This document shows positions 1-7,708 of a stretch of DNA of 64,000 nucleotides, piece by piece. Every line of letters starts with the position of its first letter. Position 1 is the stretch's first letter. The stretch is from Solirubrobacterales bacterium. Its GTDB lineage: Bacteria > Actinomycetota > Thermoleophilia > Solirubrobacterales > 70-9. Location: the NCBI GenBank assembly GCA_035573435.1, contig DATMZR010000021.1, positions 98,791 through 162,790 of the forward strand, written 5' to 3'. The notes under the pieces were generated by a model. It made no database searches, was not told where the DNA came from, and worked only from the letters and a program-made list of their open reading frames with translations. Made by a program: the position numbers and the translations under genes.

Positions 1-1904
1 ACGAGGGAAGCGAGGCTTTCCTGGCGGAGATGGTCGGCGCGGTGGAGGGAACGGCGACCCTGGCCGTGGTCAACTTCCGGCCGGAGTACGAGCCCCAGTG
101 GGCGGACTCGCCCGTCTACCGGCGGATCGCGCTGATGCCGCTGGGGCCGGAGTCCACCCGGGAGCTGCTGGCCGACCTGGCCGGCGGCGATCCCTCGATC
201 GACGGCCTCGCAGACCTGATCCACGAGCGGACCGGCGGCAACCCGTTCTTCATTGAGGAGGTGGTCCGCGAGCTGGTGGAGGCCGGGAACCTCGAGGGGG
301 AGCGCGGGGGCTACCGGCTGACCAAGCCCGTCGAGGACACCGGGGTACCGGCCACCGTGCAGGCGATCCTGGCGGCCCGGATCGACCGGCTCGCGGCGGC
401 CAAGGCTTTGCTTCAGGCGGCAGCGGTGATCGGCAAGGAGGTCCCGGAGCCGGCCCTTCGCATGGTCTCGGGGCTCGACGACGAAGCGCTCGCGCAGGGG
501 CTGAAGGAGCTGATCGCCGCCGGCTTTCTGTACGAGGCCGAGATCTACCCCGAGCGGGTGCTTGCCTTCAGCCATCCCCTGACGCGCGAGGTCGCCTACG
601 GCTCACAGCTCGGCGAGCAGCGCGCCGCCGCCCACGCGGCGACCGCCCGCGCGATGATCGAGCTCAACGCCGACCGCCACGACGAGCTGGCGGCGCTGAT
701 CGCCCAGCACCTGGAGCAGGGCGGCGAGACGCTGGAGGCAGCACGCTGGAACGCCCGCGCAGCGCACTGGGCCGGCTACAGCCACCCGCAGGACGCGATC
801 CGGCTCTGGGGAAAGGTCACCGAGCTCGCCTCCGAGCTGCCGGAGTCGGAAGAGACCGCGGCGCTCGGGGTCTTCTCACGGCTCCTGCAGCTCGACTACG
901 CGTGGCGGCTCGGGATGGAGAAGGAACGGGTCGACGCCCTGGTCGAGGAGGCCCGCGAGATCGCCGCCAGAACCGGCGACCTGCGCTCCCTGACCCTGCT
1001 TCGCTTCCTCGAGTCGGCCCGCCCCGGGCTGGACCAGCACGTGCGCGAGTGGACTCGGGCCACCGAAGACGCCGTCGCAAAAGCGGACGAGTCCGGCGAC
1101 GACGCCCTTCGGGTGGCGATCCGGACCGCGGGCTCGTACTCGTACGTGTGCGCCGGCGAGTTCGAACGCTGCGAGCAGCTGCTCGACGAGGCGCTCGAGA
1201 TCATGGGAGACGACCACAGCGCCGGCAACGGAATCGTGATCGGCTGCCCGTACGCGTGGGCGATCATGGGCAAGGGAATAGTGCGGCGCGAGCGTGCGGA
1301 GTACGACGCCGGCGAGGAGCTATTCGAGAAGGCCCTGCGGATTGCGGCGGAGCAGGGCGACCCCGAGACGGAGAGCTGGACGCGCGGCAACCTCGCCATG
1401 CTCTTGGCAGCGCGGGGTGACCTGGATCCGGCCCTCGGCCTCGCCCTGCGGAACTACGAGCTCACAGAGCGCCTGGGCGACGTTTTCTCGAGGGTGTGGG
1501 CACTGGTCAACCTCTGCGTGGTGAGGCTGGAGCGCGGGGAAGCGGACGACGCCCTCGAGGCCATCGAGCGGGGTGACCGGCTCTACCGCGAGGCGATGGG
1601 CAAGGGCGGCGAGGCGGAGGCCTGGCGCGAGGCGATGATCGCCGAGGCGCTCGTCGGTGTGGGCCAGGTGCCCGAGGCGCTCGAGAGAGCGGAGCGGGCG
1701 GTCACGATCGCTCGCGAGCGGGGCCTGCTGTGGGCCCTGCCGCGAGCGCTTCGAACGCTCGCCCAGGCGAGGGTGGCGGCCGGCGCACCCGGTTGGGCCG
1801 AGCTTTTGGGCGAGGCCGAGAAGGTGGCGATGGCCGAAGGCCGGTTGTACGAGTTGCGGTGGATCGAAAAGGTCCGTAACTCGGTGCCCGCGGGGCGAGC
1901 GTAG
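1..1904 (+). CDS. ATPase/TPR regulator, C-terminal part (adenylate cyclase-associated type)
   Basis: The reading frame is open from the left window edge (codons from base 3), so the N-terminus lies outside. The visible part begins in the C-terminal half of an AAA/STAND-like ATPase domain (motifs such as TGGNPFFIEEVVREL and a winged-helix-like region with FSHPLTREVAYGS). It continues into a long alpha-helical TPR-type region to the stop. This order is known from class III adenylate cyclase/ATPase/TPR proteins and LuxR-family large regulators; which of these applies cannot be decided without the missing N-terminus. It faces a convergent gene 20 bases downstream. Cytoplasmic signalling role inferred only. 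Confidence 0.8.
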   Translation, partial: EGSEAFLAEMVGAVEGTATLAVVNFRPEYEPQWADSPVYRRIALMPLGPESTRELLADLAGGDPSIDGLADLIHERTGGNPFFIEEVVRELVEAGNLEGERGGYRLTKPVEDTGVPATVQAILAARIDRLAAAKALLQAAAVIGKEVPEPALRMVSGLDDEALAQGLKELIAAGFLYEAEIYPERVLAFSHPLTREVAYGSQLGEQRAAAHAATARAMIELNADRHDELAALIAQHLEQGGETLEAARWNARAAHWAGYSHPQDAIRLWGKVTELASELPESEETAALGVFSRLLQLDYAWRLGMEKERVDALVEEAREIAARTGDLRSLTLLRFLESARPGLDQHVREWTRATEDAVAKADESGDDALRVAIRTAGSYSYVCAGEFERCEQLLDEALEIMGDDHSAGNGIVIGCPYAWAIMGKGIVRRERAEYDAGEELFEKALRIAAEQGDPETESWTRGNLAMLLAARGDLDPALGLALRNYELTERLGDVFSRVWALVNLCVVRLERGEADDALEAIERGDRLYREAMGKGGEAEAWREAMIAEALVGVGQVPEALERAERAVTIARERGLLWALPRALRTLAQARVAAGAPGWAELLGEAEKVAMAEGRLYELRWIEKVRNSVPAGRA

Positions 1905-1924
1905 GCCTGGTACTGCCTCTCTGA

Positions 1925-2275
1925 TCAGGTGTCAAGAGCCGAGAGCGGCAGGCTACTGGCGCGGCGCCGCACCCGGACATGCACCGCGGCGCCGGTGTTG
2001 TGGATCGTAAGTCGGCTGCGGGTGACACGCCCATCGCCACGCACGCGGCGCCAATCTCCAACCCTCCAGCTATAGAGCCGGCCGCGCTCCGGTATCCGCA
2101 GCCAGTAGGTGAGCGACCCGGCCATCGTTCGCTGCGTGACCTGGACCTGACGGATGCAGCGCGAGCACCGAACCTTCAGGGTGTCCCCGTGCCCGAGCGG
2201 CTGGGCATCGGCCGGCCCCGGGAACGCCTGGGCCAGGACGATGGCCAGGGCAATCGGAAGGTGACGGCGGCCCAT
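1925..2275 (-). CDS. small secreted protein of unknown function
   Basis: A 116-residue protein with a clear N-terminal signal peptide: MGRRH, a hydrophobic stretch (residues 6-17), then a likely cleavage after PADA. The mature part is basic, has two cysteines in a CSRC pair and several beta-type stretches. No family is recognised. The other reading frames here lack a signal or domain, which supports this strand. Probably exported; the function cannot be inferred. Confidence 0.55.
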   Translation of the reverse strand: MGRRHLPIALAIVLAQAFPGPADAQPLGHGDTLKVRCSRCIRQVQVTQRTMAGSLTYWLRIPERGRLYSWRVGDWRRVRGDGRVTRSRLTIHNTGAAVHVRVRRRASSLPLSALDT

Positions 2276-2350
2276 GCTGCCGCCAGCCTGCAGGCCGGCT
2301 CGGACGGCGCAACCGCCTCGCCATCCCGGGTGCTAGGCCCAGGCGCTACT

Positions 2351-2785
2351 TCAGGTCCCGGTGAAGCGGACCTCGTCGCTGAACTCGGCCAGAAACTCGG
2401 CGATTGAGGGCCCGGCGCTCGCGCTGTCGGAGCCCTCGCCGTAGAGGCGCTCGAAGAACTCCGCCGTCCGCAGCGCGGGCCGGACCTCCCACCGCACCCG
2501 CGCCGGTACGTCTGCGGTCATCTGGTGGGGCGTACCGGCGGGCACCTCGAACCTCTCACCGGTCCCGTACTGGTGCTCCGCGCCGTCGACGACCGCCCTG
2601 ATGGTGCCCTCGAGCACCTCGAACTGCTCGACCTGCCTCGGATGGAAGTGCTCGGGCGGCAGCCGGCCCGTTCCCCCGTAGGACGCCTCCATCTCCAGCA
2701 GCTCGCCGTCGCTCTCGCTGCCGGTCTTGACGATGCGAAGCCGGAAACCGTCCTGCCCCTGGATCTCCTGGCCGGCGTGCGCCAT
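2351..2785 (-). CDS. cupin-domain protein
   Basis: A 144-residue protein with a single-domain cupin fold. Residues about 35-105 carry the histidine-containing first motif (PPEHFHPRQVEQFEVLEG) and the second motif around FEVPAGTPHQM. Such proteins bind a metal and act as small isomerases, dioxygenases or sensors; the substrate is not readable. The ATG at 2785 was chosen because the open frame further upstream (to 2932) runs through low-complexity arginine-rich residues and overlaps the integration junction. It sits just outside the recombinase-bearing element. Confidence 0.75.
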   Translation of the reverse strand: MAHAGQEIQGQDGFRLRIVKTGSESDGELLEMEASYGGTGRLPPEHFHPRQVEQFEVLEGTIRAVVDGAEHQYGTGERFEVPAGTPHQMTADVPARVRWEVRPALRTAEFFERLYGEGSDSASAGPSIAEFLAEFSDEVRFTGT

Positions 2786-2844
2786 GCGGGACACACTAAC
2801 CAGGCCGATGAGCTCGCCCGCACCAGTGGGTCCTAAGCGCTCCG

Positions 2845-2928
2845 CTAGCGAAAGGTCACCGCATTCACGGCCTGCTTGATCTTGTTGACGATCACGTCGG
2901 CGAGCTCGGTTCCCTGCTTGCCGTTTAG
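2845..2928 (-). pseudogene. orphan 27-codon C-terminal gene tail at integration junction
   Basis: On the minus strand a frame opens directly after a TGA at 2931-2929 and reads GKQGTELADVIVNKIKQAV then a short end and TAG. It has no start codon and is well-formed, protein-like sequence unlike its arginine-rich alternative frames. It lies 40 bases from the start of the serine recombinase. The parent gene is not recognised. The likely reading is the 3' end of a host gene cut by integration, the 5' part being expected at the other end of the element. Confidence 0.45.
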
Positions 2929-2968
2929 TCAATGTATGCTAGGGGCGTTACCTGGAGCGCCCGGCGGA

Positions 2969-4471
2969 ATGAAGGTCGACGGATACACCCGCGTGAGCCG
3001 AGTTGGCGGGCGGGAGGGCGAAACCTTCATCTCGCCCACCCTGCAGCGAGAGAGCATCGCCGCGTGGGCGCACGCCAATGGGTATGAACTCGCGGCGATC
3101 CACGAAGACCTCGACCAGCCCGGCTCGACGCTTGATCGTCCCGGACTCAAGCGAGCACTCCAACGGCTCGAAGCCGGCGATACGCGCGGAATTGTGTGCG
3201 CGCGCCTTGATCGATTCGGCCGGTCGGTGCAAGACTCCGCGAACCTCCTCGCTCGCATTCGCGACGCCGGCGGCACTCTGTTCACGGTGGCCGAGGGCAT
3301 CAACACCTCCGGCTATATGGGCAAGTTCCTCGCGGACATCTTCGCCGCCTTGGGCGAGCTCGAACTCAACCGCATCCGCGAGAACTGGAACTCGGCCCGC
3401 GCCGCAGCAGTCGCCCGCGGTGTCCACGTCTCCGGCCGAGTGCCCTTCGGCTATCGCCGATGCCAGGATGGCCGCCTGGAACCCGATCGCACGACAGCGC
3501 CTCTTGTGCCCGACCTCTTCCGTCGACGCGTCGGCGGCGAGTCGTGGGCAAGACTCGCCGGCTGGCTTAACGAGCAGGACGTGCCAACCCCGTGGGGTGG
3601 CGGGGGGTGGTCGATCGGCACCGTTCGCACGGTGATCCGCAACCGGGTCTACCTCGGCGAGGCACGCGCTGGCAGCACGATCGCGAACACCTCGGCCCAC
3701 GAGCCGCTCATCGACCTCGGAACTTTCGAGGCAGCCAACCGCACCAAGGGGATCGCACCGGAGCGCTCCGGCCGAGCCTCTGGACTTCTGTCCGGCATTT
3801 TGCGATGCGCGGGGTGCCGATACGCAATGAAGGCCTCTCAGGGCCAGACGCGCCACGGCAAGCCGTTCCTGGAATACCGCTGCAAGAGTTCCCGCTCGGA
3901 AGCTGCCGGTGGGCGCTGTCCCGCGCCGGCGGCGATCAAGGCGACGGTAGTTGAGCCGTACGTCCTCGGCGAGTTCTTCCGCTTCATCGGCGAGTACCGC
4001 GCCGCTGGCTTCCAGCCTGACGCGGCGATCGAACTTGCGGAGTCGGAACTCGCCGCTGCAGAGGCAGAACTTGAGGCCGCGCTTGACACGCGGCTCGCGG
4101 ACGCGCTAGGCACGGACTCCGAGGCGTACTTGCGGCTGGTTCGGCAGCGACGCGACGCGATCGAAAAGGCCCGGGCACAGCTCGCTGACGTCCGGCGGAG
4201 CACCGAGGTGGTCCGTGAGGATTCCGTTGAGCTGTCCGCGCTCTGGCCGGATCTAAGCCTCTATGAGCAGCGGAAGCTCCTAGCCTCGACTTTTGACTGC
4301 GTCTTCGTCCGCCGCACGCGATCCGGCGGGGGGGCGGTCGATGTCGCGACCAGGACGTGGATCTGTTGGCATGGAAAGGCGCCCACGCTTCCGGTGCGCG
4401 GCCGGCGGTGGACTGTCCAGCCGTTCGAGTTTCCGAGGGCGGGTGCCGAAGTGATCAGCAAGCACAGCTGA
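2969..4471 (+). CDS. large serine recombinase / integrase
   Basis: A 500-residue site-specific recombinase. The N-terminal resolvase domain (residues 1-150) carries GYTRVS with catalytic Ser10 and the conserved ARLDRFGRS stretch. A recombinase domain follows (about 165-270, with RVPFGYRR), then a zinc-ribbon (CAGC, then later paired cysteines), then a coiled coil (about 350-410). This is the architecture of phage and ICE integrases that cut att sites through a serine-DNA linkage. The ATG at 2969 begins MKVDGYTRVS, the usual distance to the serine; the longer upstream frame is not convincing. It lies at the left end of the conjugative element and probably mediates its integration. Confidence 0.93.
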   Translation: MKVDGYTRVSRVGGREGETFISPTLQRESIAAWAHANGYELAAIHEDLDQPGSTLDRPGLKRALQRLEAGDTRGIVCARLDRFGRSVQDSANLLARIRDAGGTLFTVAEGINTSGYMGKFLADIFAALGELELNRIRENWNSARAAAVARGVHVSGRVPFGYRRCQDGRLEPDRTTAPLVPDLFRRRVGGESWARLAGWLNEQDVPTPWGGGGWSIGTVRTVIRNRVYLGEARAGSTIANTSAHEPLIDLGTFEAANRTKGIAPERSGRASGLLSGILRCAGCRYAMKASQGQTRHGKPFLEYRCKSSRSEAAGGRCPAPAAIKATVVEPYVLGEFFRFIGEYRAAGFQPDAAIELAESELAAAEAELEAALDTRLADALGTDSEAYLRLVRQRRDAIEKARAQLADVRRSTEVVREDSVELSALWPDLSLYEQRKLLASTFDCVFVRRTRSGGGAVDVATRTWICWHGKAPTLPVRGRRWTVQPFEFPRAGAEVISKHS

Positions 4472-4518
4472 GAGAGCGCGCTCGAAATTAGCCCGGGCTG
4501 GTGGTGTACCCGTATCCG

Positions 4519-5310
4519 TCATCGAACGGCACCGAGGCAGGATGCGCTGGCGTCCCTGGCAAGGGGCACCGCCGGGACACCTTCCAGTCGCAGCTTGCGA
4601 ATCTCGATCCGCTCCTCGCTATGCGTCGCCCGTACCGCCCTTACCAGCGCCTGCGACGTCGCTCCTGGGCTGACGTAGTAGCGCGCCCCGGCGAGCCACC
4701 GCGCTCGCCTCCACGCCCTCACGATCGCCTCGAGCCGTTCCGGTGCCTTGGGCGTCAGCTCAATCTCGACTCCAACCCAAACCCCATGCGAGCGCGCGGC
4801 AAGATCGGGCCTGTGGAGAATCTCGGACCCGTCGGGCCTTTCCCCCACCACCGCACTCGCCACCGGCCGTCCCTCATCCCTCTCGAGCGCCCGAATCTCG
4901 CGCTCACTCACAACCGCTCCCGGCCCGAACTCCGCTTCCAGCGCCAGGGCCACATCGCCGCAGGCGATCCAATGGCCAACAAGGTCGGGCCGAACCTGGG
5001 CCACCCGCAGCTGCACGCCGGTGAAGCGAAGGCCCCGCCTCGCTGCTCGAATCAGCGCCGGCTGGCCTTGAAGCGTCTCGACGCGTTCGAGTAGGCCCGC
5101 GGCCATGCAGGCGGCGATCCGCCGGTAGGCGACCGTACGGCCCAGCTCGAAGCGCGCCCGCAGGTGCGCGAGCGTCACCGCGCCCATGCGAGCAACCCAG
5201 CGCACGATCTGCCAGTCGCGCGCCGCGCTGGTGCGCGGAGCGATCCCGCCCAGCGTCCGCGCGGCCCGCTCGATCGTCAGCTCGGTTGGTGCACGTTGGG
5301 ACATCGCCAC
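4519..5310 (-). CDS. replication-relaxation family protein
   Basis: A 263-residue protein matching, by general appearance, the replication-relaxation/MobC-like family of actinobacterial and firmicute mobile elements. It has an N-terminal winged helix (residues about 30-85, with RDWQIVRWVARMGAVTLAHL and ELGRTVAYRRIAACMAAGLL) and a C-terminal nuclease-like half with a PDLAARSHGVWVGVEIEL stretch. Such proteins take part in plasmid replication or DNA processing for transfer. The GTG start at 5310 (or ATG at 5304) lies six bases after the shared promoter-like motif, so the transcript is probably nearly leaderless. Function by analogy only. Confidence 0.7.
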   Translation of the reverse strand: MAMSQRAPTELTIERAARTLGGIAPRTSAARDWQIVRWVARMGAVTLAHLRARFELGRTVAYRRIAACMAAGLLERVETLQGQPALIRAARRGLRFTGVQLRVAQVRPDLVGHWIACGDVALALEAEFGPGAVVSEREIRALERDEGRPVASAVVGERPDGSEILHRPDLAARSHGVWVGVEIELTPKAPERLEAIVRAWRRARWLAGARYYVSPGATSQALVRAVRATHSEERIEIRKLRLEGVPAVPLARDASASCLGAVR

Positions 5311-5312
5311 TA

Positions 5313-5342
5313 CTTAGTCGGAGGCGGAGCCGTTTTGTATGG
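5313..5342 (-). promoter_or_regulatory. ECF-type promoter motif, copy 1
   Basis: Reads on the minus strand CCATAC, 16 bases, CGAC, followed by TAAG. The two blocks have the same spacing as in three other copies (22251-22280, 26421-26451, 28218-28247). The box ends six bases before the GTG of the replication-relaxation gene, as expected for a leaderless start. Confidence 0.65.
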
Positions 5343-5367
5343 GCGCCGACCAATCTCGTCGCCGCCG

Positions 5368-5760
5368 TCAGTCGTCGTGGGGCGGTCCAAGGCGCTCAAG
5401 CGCCTCGCGATCGGGAAGCGCGTCCACCTGTACCTCTACACCGCCCCCAAACCGTAAGCCGACGGCGAGCCACGGCCCGCCGGGGCCCGGGTACTCACAA
5501 CGCCACGCGGCCTCAAGGGTCCGCGCCGAGAGGCATAGCAGGACCCCTGCGATGTCGAAGCCGACCGCGTCGTCCTTACGAGGCCCGAGCTCGAGGCCGC
5601 GTTCGACGCGTCCGCTGAAGCCGAGGGTAGGCTCGCTCATGCGGGACCAAGCTCCCAGAACCCAAACGCCCACTTCCGAGCCGACGAGCTCGTGCATCGC
5701 CGCGAGAGCCTCGGCGAAGTTGCATTGGCGCTCGCTCGTTGCCCGCTCGAAGGACGACAC
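5368..5760 (-). CDS. hypothetical protein downstream of ECF sigma factor
   Basis: A 130-residue protein with no recognised domain. It has an N-terminal amphipathic helix and a beta-rich remainder, including GVWVLGAWSRM and a C-terminal GGGVEVQVDAL stretch. GTG start preceded by GGAGGG. It lies 36 bases downstream of the ECF sigma gene on the same strand and may be co-transcribed, which would fit a regulator or partner of that sigma factor. That role is inferred from position only. Confidence 0.5.
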   Translation of the reverse strand: MSSFERATSERQCNFAEALAAMHELVGSEVGVWVLGAWSRMSEPTLGFSGRVERGLELGPRKDDAVGFDIAGVLLCLSARTLEAAWRCEYPGPGGPWLAVGLRFGGGVEVQVDALPDREALERLGPPHDD

Positions 5761-5796
5761 GCTCCCTCCAACCCCGCGGAACCGACAGTCGCCCCC

Positions 5797-6360
5797 TCAG
5801 CCGCGCAGCTCGGCGAGCCGCGCGTTCGCCTTCTGCACGCGCTTTCGCACTTGCCGCTTCGAGAGCCCCAACTGCTCCGCGGTCTCCGAAGTGCCATAGC
5901 CCGCTGCGCTCAGCAACAGCACGGCCGCCCACTCCTTCGGCAGCTCCTGCAGAAGCGCGCGTGCCGCCGAGAGGGCCTCATGCGCAACGATCCGCTCCAG
6001 CGGCTCGCCGGCATCGACGCCCTCGGCCCGCGCGGCATCGCCTGCCCGCTGCTCGAAGCGGTCGCGGTCGCTCTCGACCGCGAGCCAGCGTTCTCGCCGA
6101 CCGTCCGTCCGCAGGATCTTCCAAGCGGCCGACTCCACGCAGCGAACCAGGTAGCGGCGGACGCCGTCAAGGTCGTCGGGGTCGCCCGGGAAGGCGCTCA
6201 TCAGCTGCGCGAACCCCTGCTGGACGGCCTCCTCGATCTGCTCGCCCCGCGCGCCGCCGTTGTAAGCGACGCCGCGGAGCGTGTCGGAACTCTGCACCGC
6301 GATTCGCTCGGCGGTCCCCCGGAGGACGACTGCCGCGGCCGGTGTGGGTCGGGGGGACAT
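5797..6360 (-). CDS. ECF-type RNA polymerase sigma factor
   Basis: A 187-residue sigma-70 family protein. The N-terminal half resembles region 2 (residues about 30-90, helical, with a VRRYLVRCVESAAWKIL segment). The C-terminal half is a region 4 helix-turn-helix (about 135-185, with LPKEWAAVLLLSAAGYGTS then SKRQVRKRVQKA). No membrane segment. It is encoded in the left arm of the element, opposite the cargo genes. It lacks the CCATAC/CGAC motif in its own upstream region, so it is less likely than the 25-26 kb sigma factor to be the regulator of that motif. Confidence 0.8.
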   Translation of the reverse strand: MSPRPTPAAAVVLRGTAERIAVQSSDTLRGVAYNGGARGEQIEEAVQQGFAQLMSAFPGDPDDLDGVRRYLVRCVESAAWKILRTDGRRERWLAVESDRDRFEQRAGDAARAEGVDAGEPLERIVAHEALSAARALLQELPKEWAAVLLLSAAGYGTSETAEQLGLSKRQVRKRVQKANARLAELRG

Positions 6361-6766
6361 GGCCGCCCCTCCGCACGCGAAACGTGCAACCCTGGCGGCC
6401 GTCCCCCCGGCCCACGCACCTGCAGGGCGGCCACGATCCGCCGCGGCCGATCACGAGCTTCGAATCAGTCAGCCCGCCGACAACGCGCCCCGCGCGGCTC
6501 GACGCGCTCGTATCAGCGCGCTCGCTCGGCGTACTAAGCCGACTAAGCCGTGCGCAGGGAATTTCCAGAGCTAAGCACTTTCGCCCAAAAGAAGTCGTAT
6601 GCCCTGAGGCTCACGCCTCAAACCTGCCCGGGACAGAAGTTTCCGCAAATAGCGACGGATTCATCGTCGTAGCGTCCGCGTTGGGCTTTCCCGGGGATAG
6701 GTTGGTCAGGGTTTCGGATTGACCCGGGACCCCGGACGAACCACAGAAGGGGAGGACGGGCGCAAA
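6361..6766. other. intergenic region between divergent genes
   Basis: 406 bases separate the sigma gene from the first exported cargo gene. It holds a tandem ACTAAGCCG duplication near 6524-6550 and a small hairpin (TGAGGC/GCCTCA, near 6604-6619). A GGAGG ribosome-binding site at 6751 serves the gene at 6767. No protein-like frame is convincing and no copy of the shared promoter motif is present. Confidence 0.5.
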
Positions 6767-7708
6767 ATGAAGGCGCAGGCGCTTCGAAGGGCGGTCGGTG
6801 AAGTCAGGCGCGCCGCGAGCGGAGCGCCCCGGACAGCGCTCGCCACGCTCGCCGTCGCTCTTACCTTGTTGGCGGTGGGGCTCCTGATCTCACAGGCGCT
6901 CCTCGGCAGTCCCGCGGTGGCGGCCTCCGGGGTCGAGATCACCTCGGGCCCCTCAGGAACGGTCGCGAGCTCCGACGCCAGCTTCGCCTTCAGCTCCTCG
7001 GACGGGGCGAGCTTTGAGTGCAGTCTCGACGGCGGCGCCTACGAGCCGTGTAGCTCCCCGAAGAGCTATGCGGGGCTCGTGAATGGCCCCCACTTCTTCG
7101 CCGTCAGAGCCCAGGCAGGCGACGGGAGCGTCGATGCGACGCCCTCCGAGCGTCAGTGGACGGTCGAGAACCTTAAGCCCTGTACGGGCGCCGACGAGCC
7201 GGCCAACTTCCCCGTCTACTCGCTCGGCTCAAGCGTCGGCGGCCTGCCGCTCACCTCGATCACCCGCCGCTGCGACGCGCTCGAGGCCGGCGCCCCGGGG
7301 CGGGCCAACTACGTCTCCTACGTCTACGGCGTCTGTCCCGGGATCGAGGAGGGGACCGAGAACATCTGCCAGGCGCCGCTCGCGATCCAAACCTGGCCTG
7401 CGTGCGAGCGAAGCCTGGCCGACTACCAGCTCGCGGCTGGCGTCCCCTACCCGAGAGAGAAGCTCGGCAAGCTCGAGGGCGTCCCCGCCTACTCATTTGA
7501 CGAGGGCACCCGGGTCGAGCTCTACACGAGCACGGCGACGATCGCCATCTTCGTTACCGACCCGGCGCTGATCGACCCCGCGGTGGCGGCCATCCAGCCT
7601 GAGCCGGCGTCCGAGCCGCCGGGCGAGTCGGCGCCCGCTGACGCCGAGAGCGCCAATCTTCCGCCACCGGCGCCCGGAGCAATCACAGGGACGCTCTCGT
7701 GCGCATGA
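6767..7708 (+). CDS. exported Ig-like domain protein
   Basis: A 313-residue protein with a membrane/signal segment at about residues 25-53 (ALATLAVALTLLAVGLLIS). An Ig-like/chitobiase-type module follows (about 58-135, with the typical FECSLDGGAYEPCSSP motif), then a region with several cysteine pairs and a proline/alanine-rich tail. The ATG at 6767 is preceded by GGAGG. Its stop overlaps the next gene by four bases (ATGA), so the two are translationally coupled. Such modules are common in actinobacterial surface proteins. Probably surface-exposed and acting with the glycoside hydrolase-like protein that follows. Confidence 0.7.
   Translation: MKAQALRRAVGEVRRAASGAPRTALATLAVALTLLAVGLLISQALLGSPAVAASGVEITSGPSGTVASSDASFAFSSSDGASFECSLDGGAYEPCSSPKSYAGLVNGPHFFAVRAQAGDGSVDATPSERQWTVENLKPCTGADEPANFPVYSLGSSVGGLPLTSITRRCDALEAGAPGRANYVSYVYGVCPGIEEGTENICQAPLAIQTWPACERSLADYQLAAGVPYPREKLGKLEGVPAYSFDEGTRVELYTSTATIAIFVTDPALIDPAVAAIQPEPASEPPGESAPADAESANLPPPAPGAITGTLSCA

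Noticed and set aside
2876..2968. Upstream extension of the serine recombinase
   Set aside because: It would add unusual residues before the conserved YTRVS start and overlaps the integration junction; the ATG at 2969 gives the family-typical N-terminus.
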